From: Candidatus Melainabacteria bacterium
Lineage (GTDB): Bacteria > Cyanobacteriota > Vampirovibrionia > Caenarcaniphilales > Caenarcanaceae
Direction: 5' to 3'
NCBI GenBank assembly: GCA_005110395.1
Contig: DUDU01000032.1
Coordinates: forward strand, 1 to 39,555
Length of the DNA: 39,555 bases
A model generated the notes under the pieces. That model searched no databases. It worked only from the letters and a program-made list of their open reading frames with translations, and was not told where the DNA came from. Shown here one piece after another: positions 1 through 7,317 of the stretch. Within the stretch, counting starts at the first letter, position 1; each line of letters starts with the position of its first letter. The translations under genes were made by a program, and so were the position numbers.

Positions 1-74
1 GGTCTTAGTTTTGCTATTTCTTTGAGGTCTTTTAGTGCTTTGGGACTGTAATGCAAGTGTTGTGGCGACTTCAT
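1..74 (-). CDS. RelE/ParE-family toxin, N-terminal fragment (runs off window)
   Basis: Only the first 24 codons are visible. The protein begins MKSPQHLHYSPKALKDL and continues KEIAKLR. The pattern 'aromatic-SP-KA-x-x-DL-x-EIA' is typical of the N-terminal strand and helix of RelE/ParE mRNA interferases and gyrase toxins. The start is supported by an AGAGGT ribosome binding site six bases upstream of the ATG. The gene lies inside the 3' part of the antitoxin frame, in another reading frame, as expected for a translationally coupled toxin-antitoxin operon. Whether it is a ribosome-dependent RNase or a gyrase poison cannot be told from this fragment. Confidence 0.6.
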   Translation of the reverse strand, partial: MKSPQHLHYSPKALKDLKEIAKLR

Positions 75-303
75 CAAATACCTCTTTATGACTTAAATAA
101 TCAGACTTATTGATTTTTTTCTTTGAAGGCAAGCCTAATTCACGCACAATAAAAAAATCTGAAAAGTCATCATCAGATATTTGGCTCAATAAGGCTACAG
201 GTTTTCCATCGCGCGTAATAATAATCTGATCACTTTCTTCAGTAACCAGTCTCAGCAATGAATTAGCTTTTCGGTTTAATTCACTAGCAGTGGCAAATTT
301 CAT
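1..303 (-). CDS. Phd/YefM-type antitoxin (open to window edge)
   Basis: The product begins MKFATASELNRKANSLL and is followed by a segment reading IIITRDGKPVALLS. This is the usual Phd/YefM layout: an N-terminal DNA-binding and dimerisation domain that recognises its own promoter, then a variable C-terminal tail that binds the toxin. The frame has no stop before the window edge (101 codons). It therefore continues at least 74 bases past the toxin start, a longer overlap than is usual. The ATG follows an AAAGAGGT motif about a dozen bases upstream. The gene lies downstream of purC-purS on the same strand but has its own promoter-like sequence. Confidence 0.75.
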   Translation of the reverse strand, partial: MKFATASELNRKANSLLRLVTEESDQIIITRDGKPVALLSQISDDDFSDFFIVRELGLPSKKKINKSDYLSHKEVFDEVATTLALQSQSTKRPQRNSKTKT

Positions 304-320
304 AATATATTCAAACCTCT

Positions 321-359
321 TTCTACTTATTATTATACGTAGAAGTATGTAATTCAAAC
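321..359 (-). promoter_or_regulatory. Toxin-antitoxin promoter with palindromic operator
   Basis: Read on the minus strand, a perfect TATAAT (332-337) lies inside an inverted repeat, TTCTAC (321-326) and GTAGAA (339-344). A weak -35-like GTTTGA (354-359) is 16 bases upstream. A palindrome over the -10 box just before a Phd/YefM gene is where the antitoxin or the complex normally binds for autorepression. The function is inferred. Confidence 0.5.
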
Positions 360-469
360 ATTTAAGTCAGGAAATCCCTTTACAAGCAACAATAATCCTC
401 TCAAGGCTGAATGAAAACTTGGAGGAAAACTATTTCATTACCCAAAATAATTTTTTATTGCTTTATCCA

Positions 470-1489
470 TTACAAAGGAGTGATTTCATATTCATATTCT
501 TCAGAGGCTGGACTAACCAATATCTTGTCGCAAAGCTCTTCAATCAAATCAGTACGAAAATCTTTGAGTTCAATTTCAAGATTTTTGCCCGCTCTAATTG
601 ATTGAACTTCTTTAAAGCCAAGTCTATTTGTGGCATCAGTCAAGGTTCTGCCAGTTGGGTCTAATAAACCTTTTTGAGGATTAATCTTAAGCTTCACCAG
701 AACAGGAGTTTGTTTAAATTCAATTTGCTTGCCAATCGATTTATTTAAACTATCTAAAATAAATTGATAATTTTCTAAAACATTCCCAAGCCCTTCTCTG
801 AAACGGTCTTTATCGAGTTTTTGAATATCAAGAATGTCTCCATCAATTGGCTTTCCATTCCATAATCTCATATTGTCAGGGCTGAGTTCATCAGCAAGAG
901 TCAAGTTTCCATCTTGGTCGAGACCGAATTCAAGCTTCAAGTCAATTAAAGTAATTTCTGAATGTTCAAATAAACCTGATAAAAGCCAATTAATAGTCAA
1001 AGCCTGATTCTTAATTAGATTCAAAATCTGTTCAGGAGAATTACCTGATGAATTGCTAGAAATTAAATTGAGTTCGAATATTTCATTCTCTGTCAAAAGT
1101 GGATCATTCAAATTATCGTCTTTGAGATGAAATTGAATAATTGGTTTTTGTAATTTTTTACCTTGAGTAATTCCCAGCCTTTTGCATATACTTCCAGCTG
1201 CATAATTCCTGACAATAACTTCGAGCGGAATCATCTGAAGAGGTTTTACTTCGAGTATATTACCTGAAGCTTGTTTAATAAAATGAGAATTGATTTTTTG
1301 CGCCGATAAAAAGTTAAAAAGTTTGGCGGAAATAGTGGCATTCAAAACTCCTTTGCCCGCAAGACTGTCTTTTTTTTGCCCATTAAAAGCAGTAAGTGAG
1401 TCTTTGAATTCAAGCCGCCCTGACGTTGCTGAGTCTAAATAAAGTCTTTTTGCTTTGCCTTCTTTGGTTTCTGTTGTTGTAATTCCCAT
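470..1489 (-). CDS. purC: SAICAR synthetase fused to PurS (PurC-PurS)
   Basis: Two purine-pathway domains lie in one 339-residue chain. Residues 1 to about 245 are SAICAR synthetase (PurC), which joins CAIR and aspartate using ATP. Visible motifs are KEGKAKRLY (9-17), VIVRNYAAGS (91-100), LIDLKLEFG (181-189) and ADELSPDNMRLW (199-210). Residues about 261-339 match PurS, the small subunit that bridges PurL and PurQ in the FGAM synthetase complex: a DPTGRT motif, LGFKEVQSIRAGK (290-302) and a closing CDKILVSPASEEYEYE. PurC is usually about 240 residues and PurS about 80, so both are complete. The two are often adjacent genes; a fusion would fix their ratio. purQ and purL are not in the window. 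Confidence 0.9.
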   Translation of the reverse strand: MGITTTETKEGKAKRLYLDSATSGRLEFKDSLTAFNGQKKDSLAGKGVLNATISAKLFNFLSAQKINSHFIKQASGNILEVKPLQMIPLEVIVRNYAAGSICKRLGITQGKKLQKPIIQFHLKDDNLNDPLLTENEIFELNLISSNSSGNSPEQILNLIKNQALTINWLLSGLFEHSEITLIDLKLEFGLDQDGNLTLADELSPDNMRLWNGKPIDGDILDIQKLDKDRFREGLGNVLENYQFILDSLNKSIGKQIEFKQTPVLVKLKINPQKGLLDPTGRTLTDATNRLGFKEVQSIRAGKNLEIELKDFRTDLIEELCDKILVSPASEEYEYEITPL

Positions 1490-1838
1490 TTTAAATTATT
1501 GAATTATCGAAATTTTTAAATACAGTATCTATGATTATAAAGTCAGTAGCCAAAGATTTGCGAAATGACAAATTAATCTATGAATTGATTACAAAATGTA
1601 AATTGTTGAACAAAAACAAATTTCTGTTTTTCTTGAATTAGTTGTCATTTATGTACAGCTTACATCTGCTCTGCTTACTGTTCCTTTCAACAATTCATCT
1701 AATGTCTTCGCAAAAGGAGGAGTGACTTTGTTTTTATTTTTTGTATGGCCTTGTGTCTTTGAGTAAAAGAATGTCTCTCAAACTTGGCTGCCGGCTCTTT
1801 TTCTATTTGGTTAAATAGTCGAAATAATACAAACTAAA
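1490..1838. other. 349-base gap with possible decayed minus-strand coding sequence
   Basis: No intact gene is seen. On the minus strand, an open stretch without a start codon reads RLFNQIEKEPAAKFERHSFT. A neighbouring frame then reads KVTPPFAKTLDELLKGTVSR and stops at 1649-1651. Together they look like a frameshifted remnant. A 36-codon plus-strand ORF (1531-1641) has no ribosome binding site or recognisable feature. The purC-purS promoter presumably lies near 1500-1560 but I could not pick boxes with confidence. Confidence 0.3.
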
Positions 1839-2303
1839 TTATTGAGCAACAAATTGGTGACAGAAAAGAAAACCCATTCCAATTCCAAATAAGGCTCCGG
1901 CAAAGACTTCATACGGCGTATGTCCAATAAATTCTTTTATTCTTTCCAATTGAAGCTGTGGATTATCAAGAGTCATTTCATTAATCATTTTATTGAGTAT
2001 TCCCGCTTGAATGCCGACTGAGCGCCTAACACCACTTGCATCATACATAACGATAAGAGCAAATACAATCGCCAAATCAAATACTGCAGAATTCACTCCT
2101 TCTACAAGCGCAATTCCAGTTGCAAGACTAGAGACCATTGCACTATGACTAGATGGCATACCGCCCGTTCTAATCATGGTCTTGAAGTCAAGTTTTCGGA
2201 ATCTCAAAAGATTAATAAAGATTTTAATAGCTTGTGCGCTCAAACATGAGGTTACTGAGGCTATCAAAATTATTAGACCAGGATATTTAACTAAATTGTG
2301 CAA
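1839..2303 (-). CDS. Divergent PAP2-family membrane protein (DUF212/YuiD-like)
   Basis: A 154-residue integral membrane protein. The motif GGMPSSHSAMVSSLATGIAL corresponds to the SxH core of the acid phosphatase/PAP2 superfamily. It is followed by VMYDASGVRRSVGIQA and GHTPYEVFAGALFG, the signature blocks of the DUF212/YuiD branch found in many bacteria and in plants. The exact substrate of this branch is not established; a lipid phosphate phosphatase is the family-based guess. Translation must begin at a rare codon: TTG at 2303 is the best choice, because an in-frame stop lies three codons upstream and there is no ATG before the conserved region. Hydrophobic segments lie near residues 8-26, 50-70, 74-90 and 132-150. 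Confidence 0.82.
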   Translation of the reverse strand: MHNLVKYPGLIILIASVTSCLSAQAIKIFINLLRFRKLDFKTMIRTGGMPSSHSAMVSSLATGIALVEGVNSAVFDLAIVFALIVMYDASGVRRSVGIQAGILNKMINEMTLDNPQLQLERIKEFIGHTPYEVFAGALFGIGMGFLFCHQFVAQ

Positions 2304-2457
2304 AATGATTTATGACAAATACCGTAAGAAATTTACTTAAAAGTATTTATTTTTTCAACTATTTATTTTTCAAAGAAACCCCAAATCCATTACCTAGAGA
2401 AGAATCTTGGAAATGAATTCAGGAAATTTGATTCGATTAATTATATGACTTTCTAAC

Positions 2458-2889
2458 TTAAAAGGGAATTTCATCACTATTCAAGACATCACTTAAATCT
2501 TCTTCACGTGAACTTTTGGAAGCTGAAGCAACTCCAACTTTTGCTTTGGACTGATAAGCACCTTGGGCGCCTGAAGCAGCAATTGGATTGAGGTTTTTCA
2601 ATTCACCTTTGACTATAAAAATATCTCTGGTATTCAATTCAAGATCTTTTTTAGTGAAGCCAGAAGGTGTTTTGAATGAAGAAGTGGTCAGAGAACCTGA
2701 AGCTAAAACAGTATCGCCGACTTGAAGCTCTTTGGTCTTTTCAGCTAAAGCTCTCCAGCAAACCATTTTCAGCTTAGAACCATTGCCCAAATCTAAAATA
2801 AAGTTTGCGACAGGTTCATTAGCTGGCGTATATCTCATTTCAGAAACTTCTGCAACTTGTCCAGTAACAACTGTTTTATTTAAGCTCAT
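2458..2889 (-). CDS. ssb: Single-stranded DNA-binding protein
   Basis: A 143-residue SSB. The OB fold occupies residues 1 to about 105, beginning MSLNKTVVTGQVAEVSEMRY with VCWRALAEKTKEL and GDTVLASGSL inside. A short flexible linker follows, and the protein ends SDEIPF, the acidic C-terminal tip by which SSB recruits replication and repair proteins. The start has a GAGGA site about ten bases upstream. It lies 72 bases downstream of rpsF on the same strand, the common rpsF-ssb pairing; rpsR is not next to it here. It coats single-stranded DNA at forks and would work with the DnaE and DnaN encoded nearby. Confidence 0.92.
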   Translation of the reverse strand: MSLNKTVVTGQVAEVSEMRYTPANEPVANFILDLGNGSKLKMVCWRALAEKTKELQVGDTVLASGSLTTSSFKTPSGFTKKDLELNTRDIFIVKGELKNLNPIAASGAQGAYQSKAKVGVASASKSSREEDLSDVLNSDEIPF

Positions 2890-2961
2890 AAATTGAAATC
2901 CTCAGTTGATTAAACTCTGATTCTTAAAAGAATATCAGGTGAAGTATTATCGTGTGTTTGA

Positions 2962-3291
2962 CTATGCAGCTGCGTAGTTTTGACTTTCTTCTTCAGTAAG
3001 AATCATGAAATTCAAGCAAACACCTTGCGCTAAACGCAAAAAGCGATTGAGCGTTGCAATTGAGGTAGATAAAACCTTGAAATAAGTAGTTGCCAAATAA
3101 ACGTGGCGATTGCCTTTATTAGCGGCTGTTCTTACCATTTGTTGTCTGCCTTTATTGGTGACTTCGATAGCACCACCCAAATTGATAATTTCTTGTTCGA
3201 ATTTTTGAATGAATTCATCGGCGGCTTTTTCTTCCATGGTTGAAGGAAGCATGTAAATGGCTCTATAAGTTCTGACTTCAGGTTTTGACAT
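2962..3291 (-). CDS. rpsF: 30S ribosomal protein S6
   Basis: A 109-residue protein beginning MSKPEVRTYRAIYMLPSTM, with the S6 pattern of strand, helix (about residues 20-37), a GGAIEVTNKGRQ turn and strand, the segment HVYLATTYFKV, and RFLRLAQGVCLNFMIL near the end. S6 binds the central domain of 16S rRNA with S18. The middle block RQQMVRTAANKGNRH diverges from the usual 'WGKRRLAYPI-KK-x-G' but keeps its position. It is first in an rpsF-ssb unit with a good promoter upstream (3332-3360). Confidence 0.85.
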   Translation of the reverse strand: MSKPEVRTYRAIYMLPSTMEEKAADEFIQKFEQEIINLGGAIEVTNKGRQQMVRTAANKGNRHVYLATTYFKVLSTSIATLNRFLRLAQGVCLNFMILTEEESQNYAAA

Positions 3292-3331
3292 TAATCTTTA
3301 AAATTCTGTGTAATGGAAACAATGAATGCAA

Positions 3332-3360
3332 ATTATAGACTGTATTGATTGTCTAGTCTA
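3332..3360 (-). promoter_or_regulatory. Candidate sigma-70-type promoter of rpsF-ssb
   Basis: On the minus strand, TAGACT (3355-3360) and a perfect TATAAT (3332-3337) are separated by 17 bases. This lies about 40 bases before the rpsF start and points in the right direction. Confidence 0.6.
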
Positions 3361-3410
3361 GCTTTGCAAATTAAAGGTCTTTAAAATCTGTCATCAGCTA
3401 AATGTGATTA

Positions 3411-3438
3411 CCCCCCAACCCCCTTGGCAGGGGGAGTT
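3411..3438. repeat. C-rich palindromic repeat, solitary copy
   Basis: A run CCCCCCAACCCCC is followed by a short loop and GGGGG, forming a hairpin. The same CCCCCCAACCCCC core followed by GGGGG is found at both ends of the DUF559 cassette (7369-7393 and 7830-7854). This copy is intergenic, with TTGGCA in place of the GAA loop. Confidence 0.6.
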
Positions 3439-3512
3439 AAGAATTTACTCTGACAATTGATCGATTCTGAGATGTATCAAATGAAAGGCCTTCAAATCTC
3501 AAGAGAAAGCTT

Positions 3513-3837
3513 GTGCATCAAAAATTTCAGGAAATTCCAGAAAGTAAAAAATATTTTGAACTTAATAATCAAGGGTTAACCCGTAAAGCTTATTCTGAGA
3601 TCAAAGGGGTAAATCGATTTTAGGGGTTAAATCTTATGGCTATAACTAATTTAAATGGAGCTTCTAATAGAATTGCTGACACTATCGAAAAGATGAAAGG
3701 AACCACAACTAATGGTAATGAAGCAAATTGTGGCTACACCGTTGCAAAAGTCTCATTATCAAGCTGGAAAAGGAATTGAAAAGATATATAGGCCAAATGA
3801 AATTGGTACTGGAGATAATATTTCGACAACTGCCTAA
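3513..3837 (+). pseudogene. Run of tiny plus-strand ORFs, possibly a decayed small gene
   Basis: Three protein-like pieces lie in a row. A GTG-started ORF at 3513-3623 contains QEIPESKKYFELNNQGLTRK. In the same frame, an ATG ORF at 3636-3779 (47 codons, beginning MAITNLNGASNRIADTIEK) has an AGGGG site nine bases upstream. Overlapping it one frame over, 3712-3837 reads ATPLQKSHYQAGKGIEKIYR and ends ISTTA. A one-base shift near 3715-3750 would join the last two into one protein of about 65 residues. This is either a frameshifted small gene or unrelated short ORFs. Nothing in it is recognised. It is convergent with dnaE. Confidence 0.3.
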
Positions 3838-3840
3838 AAT

Positions 3841-6800
3841 CTAACTAACTTTCTCCAATTCAACACTAGCCCATGAAATCGAATTGAGTTTTTTTATTAG
3901 CTCATCAGAATCTGAGACATGTAGTTTTGGTGAGATCGACAATTCATTAGAATCAATTTTGAGAACAATTGGAGTTGAGCCAGTATAAGTCTTGAATATA
4001 TCGCGCAGGCCAATAAACCTAGCTTGCCAATCAATGCTATTGCGGCCGATTTCATTTGAAATTAATTTCAGTCGTAAATATCTCAAATCATTAATACTTC
4101 TCACGGAATCAACCATTAAACTAATTTCGCCTTCACTCTTGACTTGAACTTTTCCCTTAATAAGCAACTTCTCATCTTCTATCAACAATTCACCTGCTTG
4201 CTCCAGTGCACGACTAAAAACTACAATTTCAACTTTCGAGACCATGTCTTCGACTACGCCAATTCCCATCAGCTTATTTGACTTTGTCATGCGTTTAGTC
4301 ATTTGGCTCAGCAGTACTGGCACAATCACTTCAGTTCCATCTGTCACCTCTGATAATTCACTTAGTTGATGAGTTGCAAAATACGAGAGCTTGTCTATGC
4401 AGTCTGAAAGAGGATGACTCGAAACATAAAAACCCAGCAATTCTTTTTCCAGTTTTTGGATTTTTGACATTTCAAATTCTGGCTTTATAGACTTGCTCTC
4501 CATATCATCCAAAATAGATTCAGCTGATTCGCTTGCACCCATTAATGAACCAAATAAACTGGCTTGTCCATTTGCAAGAGATTCTTTTTGTTTTTGCGCC
4601 TGACTGAGAATGGAGTTTAGTGAATCAAATAAACCCTGACGGCTATTTTTGGACAAACTCACACAAGCACCGCACAAAATCAAACCTTCTGAAGCTCGAC
4701 GATTGACCATTTTCAAATCAACTCTTTTGCACAAATCAAGCAACGAAGTAAATTTGCCACCTTCATTTCTAGCTCTTATTATTTCGTCAACTGCGCTTTC
4801 ACCAACATTCTTGATTGCAGACAAACCAAAACGAATCAAATTATCATCAGGCAAAGCGGTAAAACTAAAACCTGAAATATTTATATCTGGCGGCAAAACC
4901 TTGATTCCCATTTTTTGGGCTTCAGCAATATAAAAGCGAATTTTGTCAGTATCGCCACTAACTGAATCCATAAGCGCTGTCAAATATTGCACTGGATAAT
5001 TTGCTTTGAGCCAAGCTGTCTGATAACTTACAACCGCATAAGCCGCTGAATGTGATTTATTGAAGCAATACTCCGCAAAAGCCAACATCATCTCAAAGAG
5101 CTCTTCGGCAACTTCTTTTTTGATTTTATTTGCGGCTGAACCATCCATGAATATTTCTTTATATTTATTCATTTCCTCGGGCTTTTTCTTACCCATAGCT
5201 CGGCGCAGCAAATCAGCTTGTCCAAGCGTAAACCCAGCTAATTTCTGGGCGATTTGCATAATTTGTTCTTGATAAACAATTGTGCCGTAAGTATCTTTCA
5301 GAATTGGCTCAAGCTCAGGCGTTTTGTATTCAATTTTCTTTTTGCCATTTTTACGATCAATGAATTCATCAATCATTCCAGTGTCAAGCGGGCCTGGACG
5401 GTAAAGCGCAATAATTGCTGAAATATCTTCGATTGAACTCGGCTTCATATCACGGGCTACCTGCCGCATTCCTGATGAAGTTTCTAATTGAAAAATACCA
5501 GCCAAATCTCCTTTAGAGAGCAATTCATAAACTTTTGGATCATCAAATGTGACTTTGTCTATATCTATACGGGGCTGACCAGTGGTTTTGGCTATTATGT
5601 CCAAAGCCTTATGAATCATGGTCAAATTGCGCAATCCCAAAAAGTCCATTTTGAGGAGACCCAATGAAGCCATATGATCCATTGAATATTGCGTTAGAAT
5701 ACCGCCTTCTTTACCTCGCGTCAGTGGAACAATCTCTGTAAGCGGCACATCTCCAATAATGACACCAGCAGCATGAACACCGTAGCTTTTATTAGTTCCT
5801 TCAATTGCCTTGGCTAGATCAACTACTTCATGAGCTAATTCATCAGTTTCATAAATTTTCTTGAATTCAGGGTGATTTTCGATCATCCAATCAATTTTCT
5901 TTGGCTTGCCACGCACAACTGGAATTGACTTAGCCAGTATTTCTGATTTGTAGAGTGGATAATTCATAACCCTCGACACATCCTTGATTACAGACTTAGA
6001 TGTCAAACGGTTAAAAGTAATAATTTGTGCAACTTTATCGGCGCCATAAAGATCCCGTACATAATCAATAACCTCTCCTCGTCTTTCAATACAGAAGTCC
6101 GTATCAATATCGGGCATTGACTTACGCTCAGGATTGAGAAATCGCTCAAAAAGCAAATTGAAACGAATTGGATCAATATTTGTAATTCCGAGCACAAAGG
6201 CAATAATTGAACCAGCCGCAGAACCTCGCCCAGGACCAACTGGAATGTCTTTGCGTCTGGCATAAGAAATAAAATCTGCCACAATCAAGAAATAACCAGC
6301 AAATCCAGAATCTTCAATTACTTTGAGCTCATAATCAAGTCTTTCAACAATAATTGGATTTAGCTCACCATAACGCTCTTCCGCCCTAATATATGACAAT
6401 TTACGCAAATAGCTTTCATTGGTTTCTCCCTCAGGCACAGGCGATTTAGGCATTCTGGGAGCAGTATTTTCGAGAATCGGATAACCTTGAATTTTACCCA
6501 TAATTTCCAAGGTATTGTCCTCAACCGCCTTGCGAATCAAATTGGGATTTTCGAGATAACCATAAAGCGAATTCATCTCCTCACCAGATTTGAGATATTC
6601 GGTTCCAGAAAAACGCATGCGTGGGAATTCAGCAATTTGTTTATTCATTTGCATACAGAGAATTGCATCATGCGCAATTGCTTGTTCCTGCATGGTGTAA
6701 TGGCTATCATTGGTAGCAACCACCTTGCATCCCAGCTCAGAAGCCATAGTTAGCATTTGTCTATTTACTCTGAGCTCTTCGGTAAATCCATGATCTTGAA

Positions 6801-7314
6801 TTTCTAGATAAAAATCATCACCGAATAATTCTTTATAAAAAGTAGCGGCCTTTTTGGCTTCATCGTATTTTTCGCTCAGAAGCATATTTGGCACTTCACC
6901 ACCCAAACATGCAGTCAAGCAAACAATTCCTTCAGAGCGGCTTTTGAGGAAATCTTTGGAAACACGAGGTTTATAATAAAAGCCTTCCGTGCATCCTTCA
7001 CTGACTATTTCTGTCAGATTTCTATATCCAATATCATTTTTGGCAAGCATCACCAAGTGATAAAGAGGCAAGCGAGCTTTTTTGTCGGTGTGATCACCAT
7101 TAATTACATAAATTTCAGAGCCAATAATGGGCTTTATATCTTGCTTTTTACATTCCTGAAACAATTCATAACAACCATACATAACCCCGTGATCGGTCAT
7201 TGAGACAGCTGGCATTCCAAGGCTTTTGGCGCGGGAAACCAATTCAGGAATACGGCTAGCTCCATCTAAGAGAGAATATTCAGTGTGAACATGAAGCGGC
7301 ACATGTGTAATCAT
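3841..7314 (-). CDS. dnaE: DNA polymerase III alpha subunit, DnaE1 type
   Basis: A 1157-residue replicative polymerase. The N-terminal PHP domain (about 1-210) begins with HVHTEYSLLDGA and keeps H8, H10 and the TDH at 40-42. The polymerase core has GPGRGSAAGS (360-369) and PDIDTDF (401-407), whose aspartates bind metal; the third expected catalytic aspartate is in LLKMDFLGLRN near 555. Helix-hairpin-helix and beta-binding regions follow, and an OB fold lies near residues 985-1060. Length fits DnaE1. The start at 7314 lies three bases after the stop of the DUF559 gene, so translation is probably coupled. The N-terminus seems altered by that cassette: the DUF559 start region repeats the bases encoding 'THVP'. 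Confidence 0.97.
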   Translation of the reverse strand: MITHVPLHVHTEYSLLDGASRIPELVSRAKSLGMPAVSMTDHGVMYGCYELFQECKKQDIKPIIGSEIYVINGDHTDKKARLPLYHLVMLAKNDIGYRNLTEIVSEGCTEGFYYKPRVSKDFLKSRSEGIVCLTACLGGEVPNMLLSEKYDEAKKAATFYKELFGDDFYLEIQDHGFTEELRVNRQMLTMASELGCKVVATNDSHYTMQEQAIAHDAILCMQMNKQIAEFPRMRFSGTEYLKSGEEMNSLYGYLENPNLIRKAVEDNTLEIMGKIQGYPILENTAPRMPKSPVPEGETNESYLRKLSYIRAEERYGELNPIIVERLDYELKVIEDSGFAGYFLIVADFISYARRKDIPVGPGRGSAAGSIIAFVLGITNIDPIRFNLLFERFLNPERKSMPDIDTDFCIERRGEVIDYVRDLYGADKVAQIITFNRLTSKSVIKDVSRVMNYPLYKSEILAKSIPVVRGKPKKIDWMIENHPEFKKIYETDELAHEVVDLAKAIEGTNKSYGVHAAGVIIGDVPLTEIVPLTRGKEGGILTQYSMDHMASLGLLKMDFLGLRNLTMIHKALDIIAKTTGQPRIDIDKVTFDDPKVYELLSKGDLAGIFQLETSSGMRQVARDMKPSSIEDISAIIALYRPGPLDTGMIDEFIDRKNGKKKIEYKTPELEPILKDTYGTIVYQEQIMQIAQKLAGFTLGQADLLRRAMGKKKPEEMNKYKEIFMDGSAANKIKKEVAEELFEMMLAFAEYCFNKSHSAAYAVVSYQTAWLKANYPVQYLTALMDSVSGDTDKIRFYIAEAQKMGIKVLPPDINISGFSFTALPDDNLIRFGLSAIKNVGESAVDEIIRARNEGGKFTSLLDLCKRVDLKMVNRRASEGLILCGACVSLSKNSRQGLFDSLNSILSQAQKQKESLANGQASLFGSLMGASESAESILDDMESKSIKPEFEMSKIQKLEKELLGFYVSSHPLSDCIDKLSYFATHQLSELSEVTDGTEVIVPVLLSQMTKRMTKSNKLMGIGVVEDMVSKVEIVVFSRALEQAGELLIEDEKLLIKGKVQVKSEGEISLMVDSVRSINDLRYLRLKLISNEIGRNSIDWQARFIGLRDIFKTYTGSTPIVLKIDSNELSISPKLHVSDSDELIKKLNSISWASVELEKVS

Positions 7315-7317
7315 TCT

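Noticed and set aside
1531..1641. 36-codon plus-strand ORF
   Set aside because: No ribosome binding site, no recognised feature, and it faces away from neighbouring genes; likely chance.
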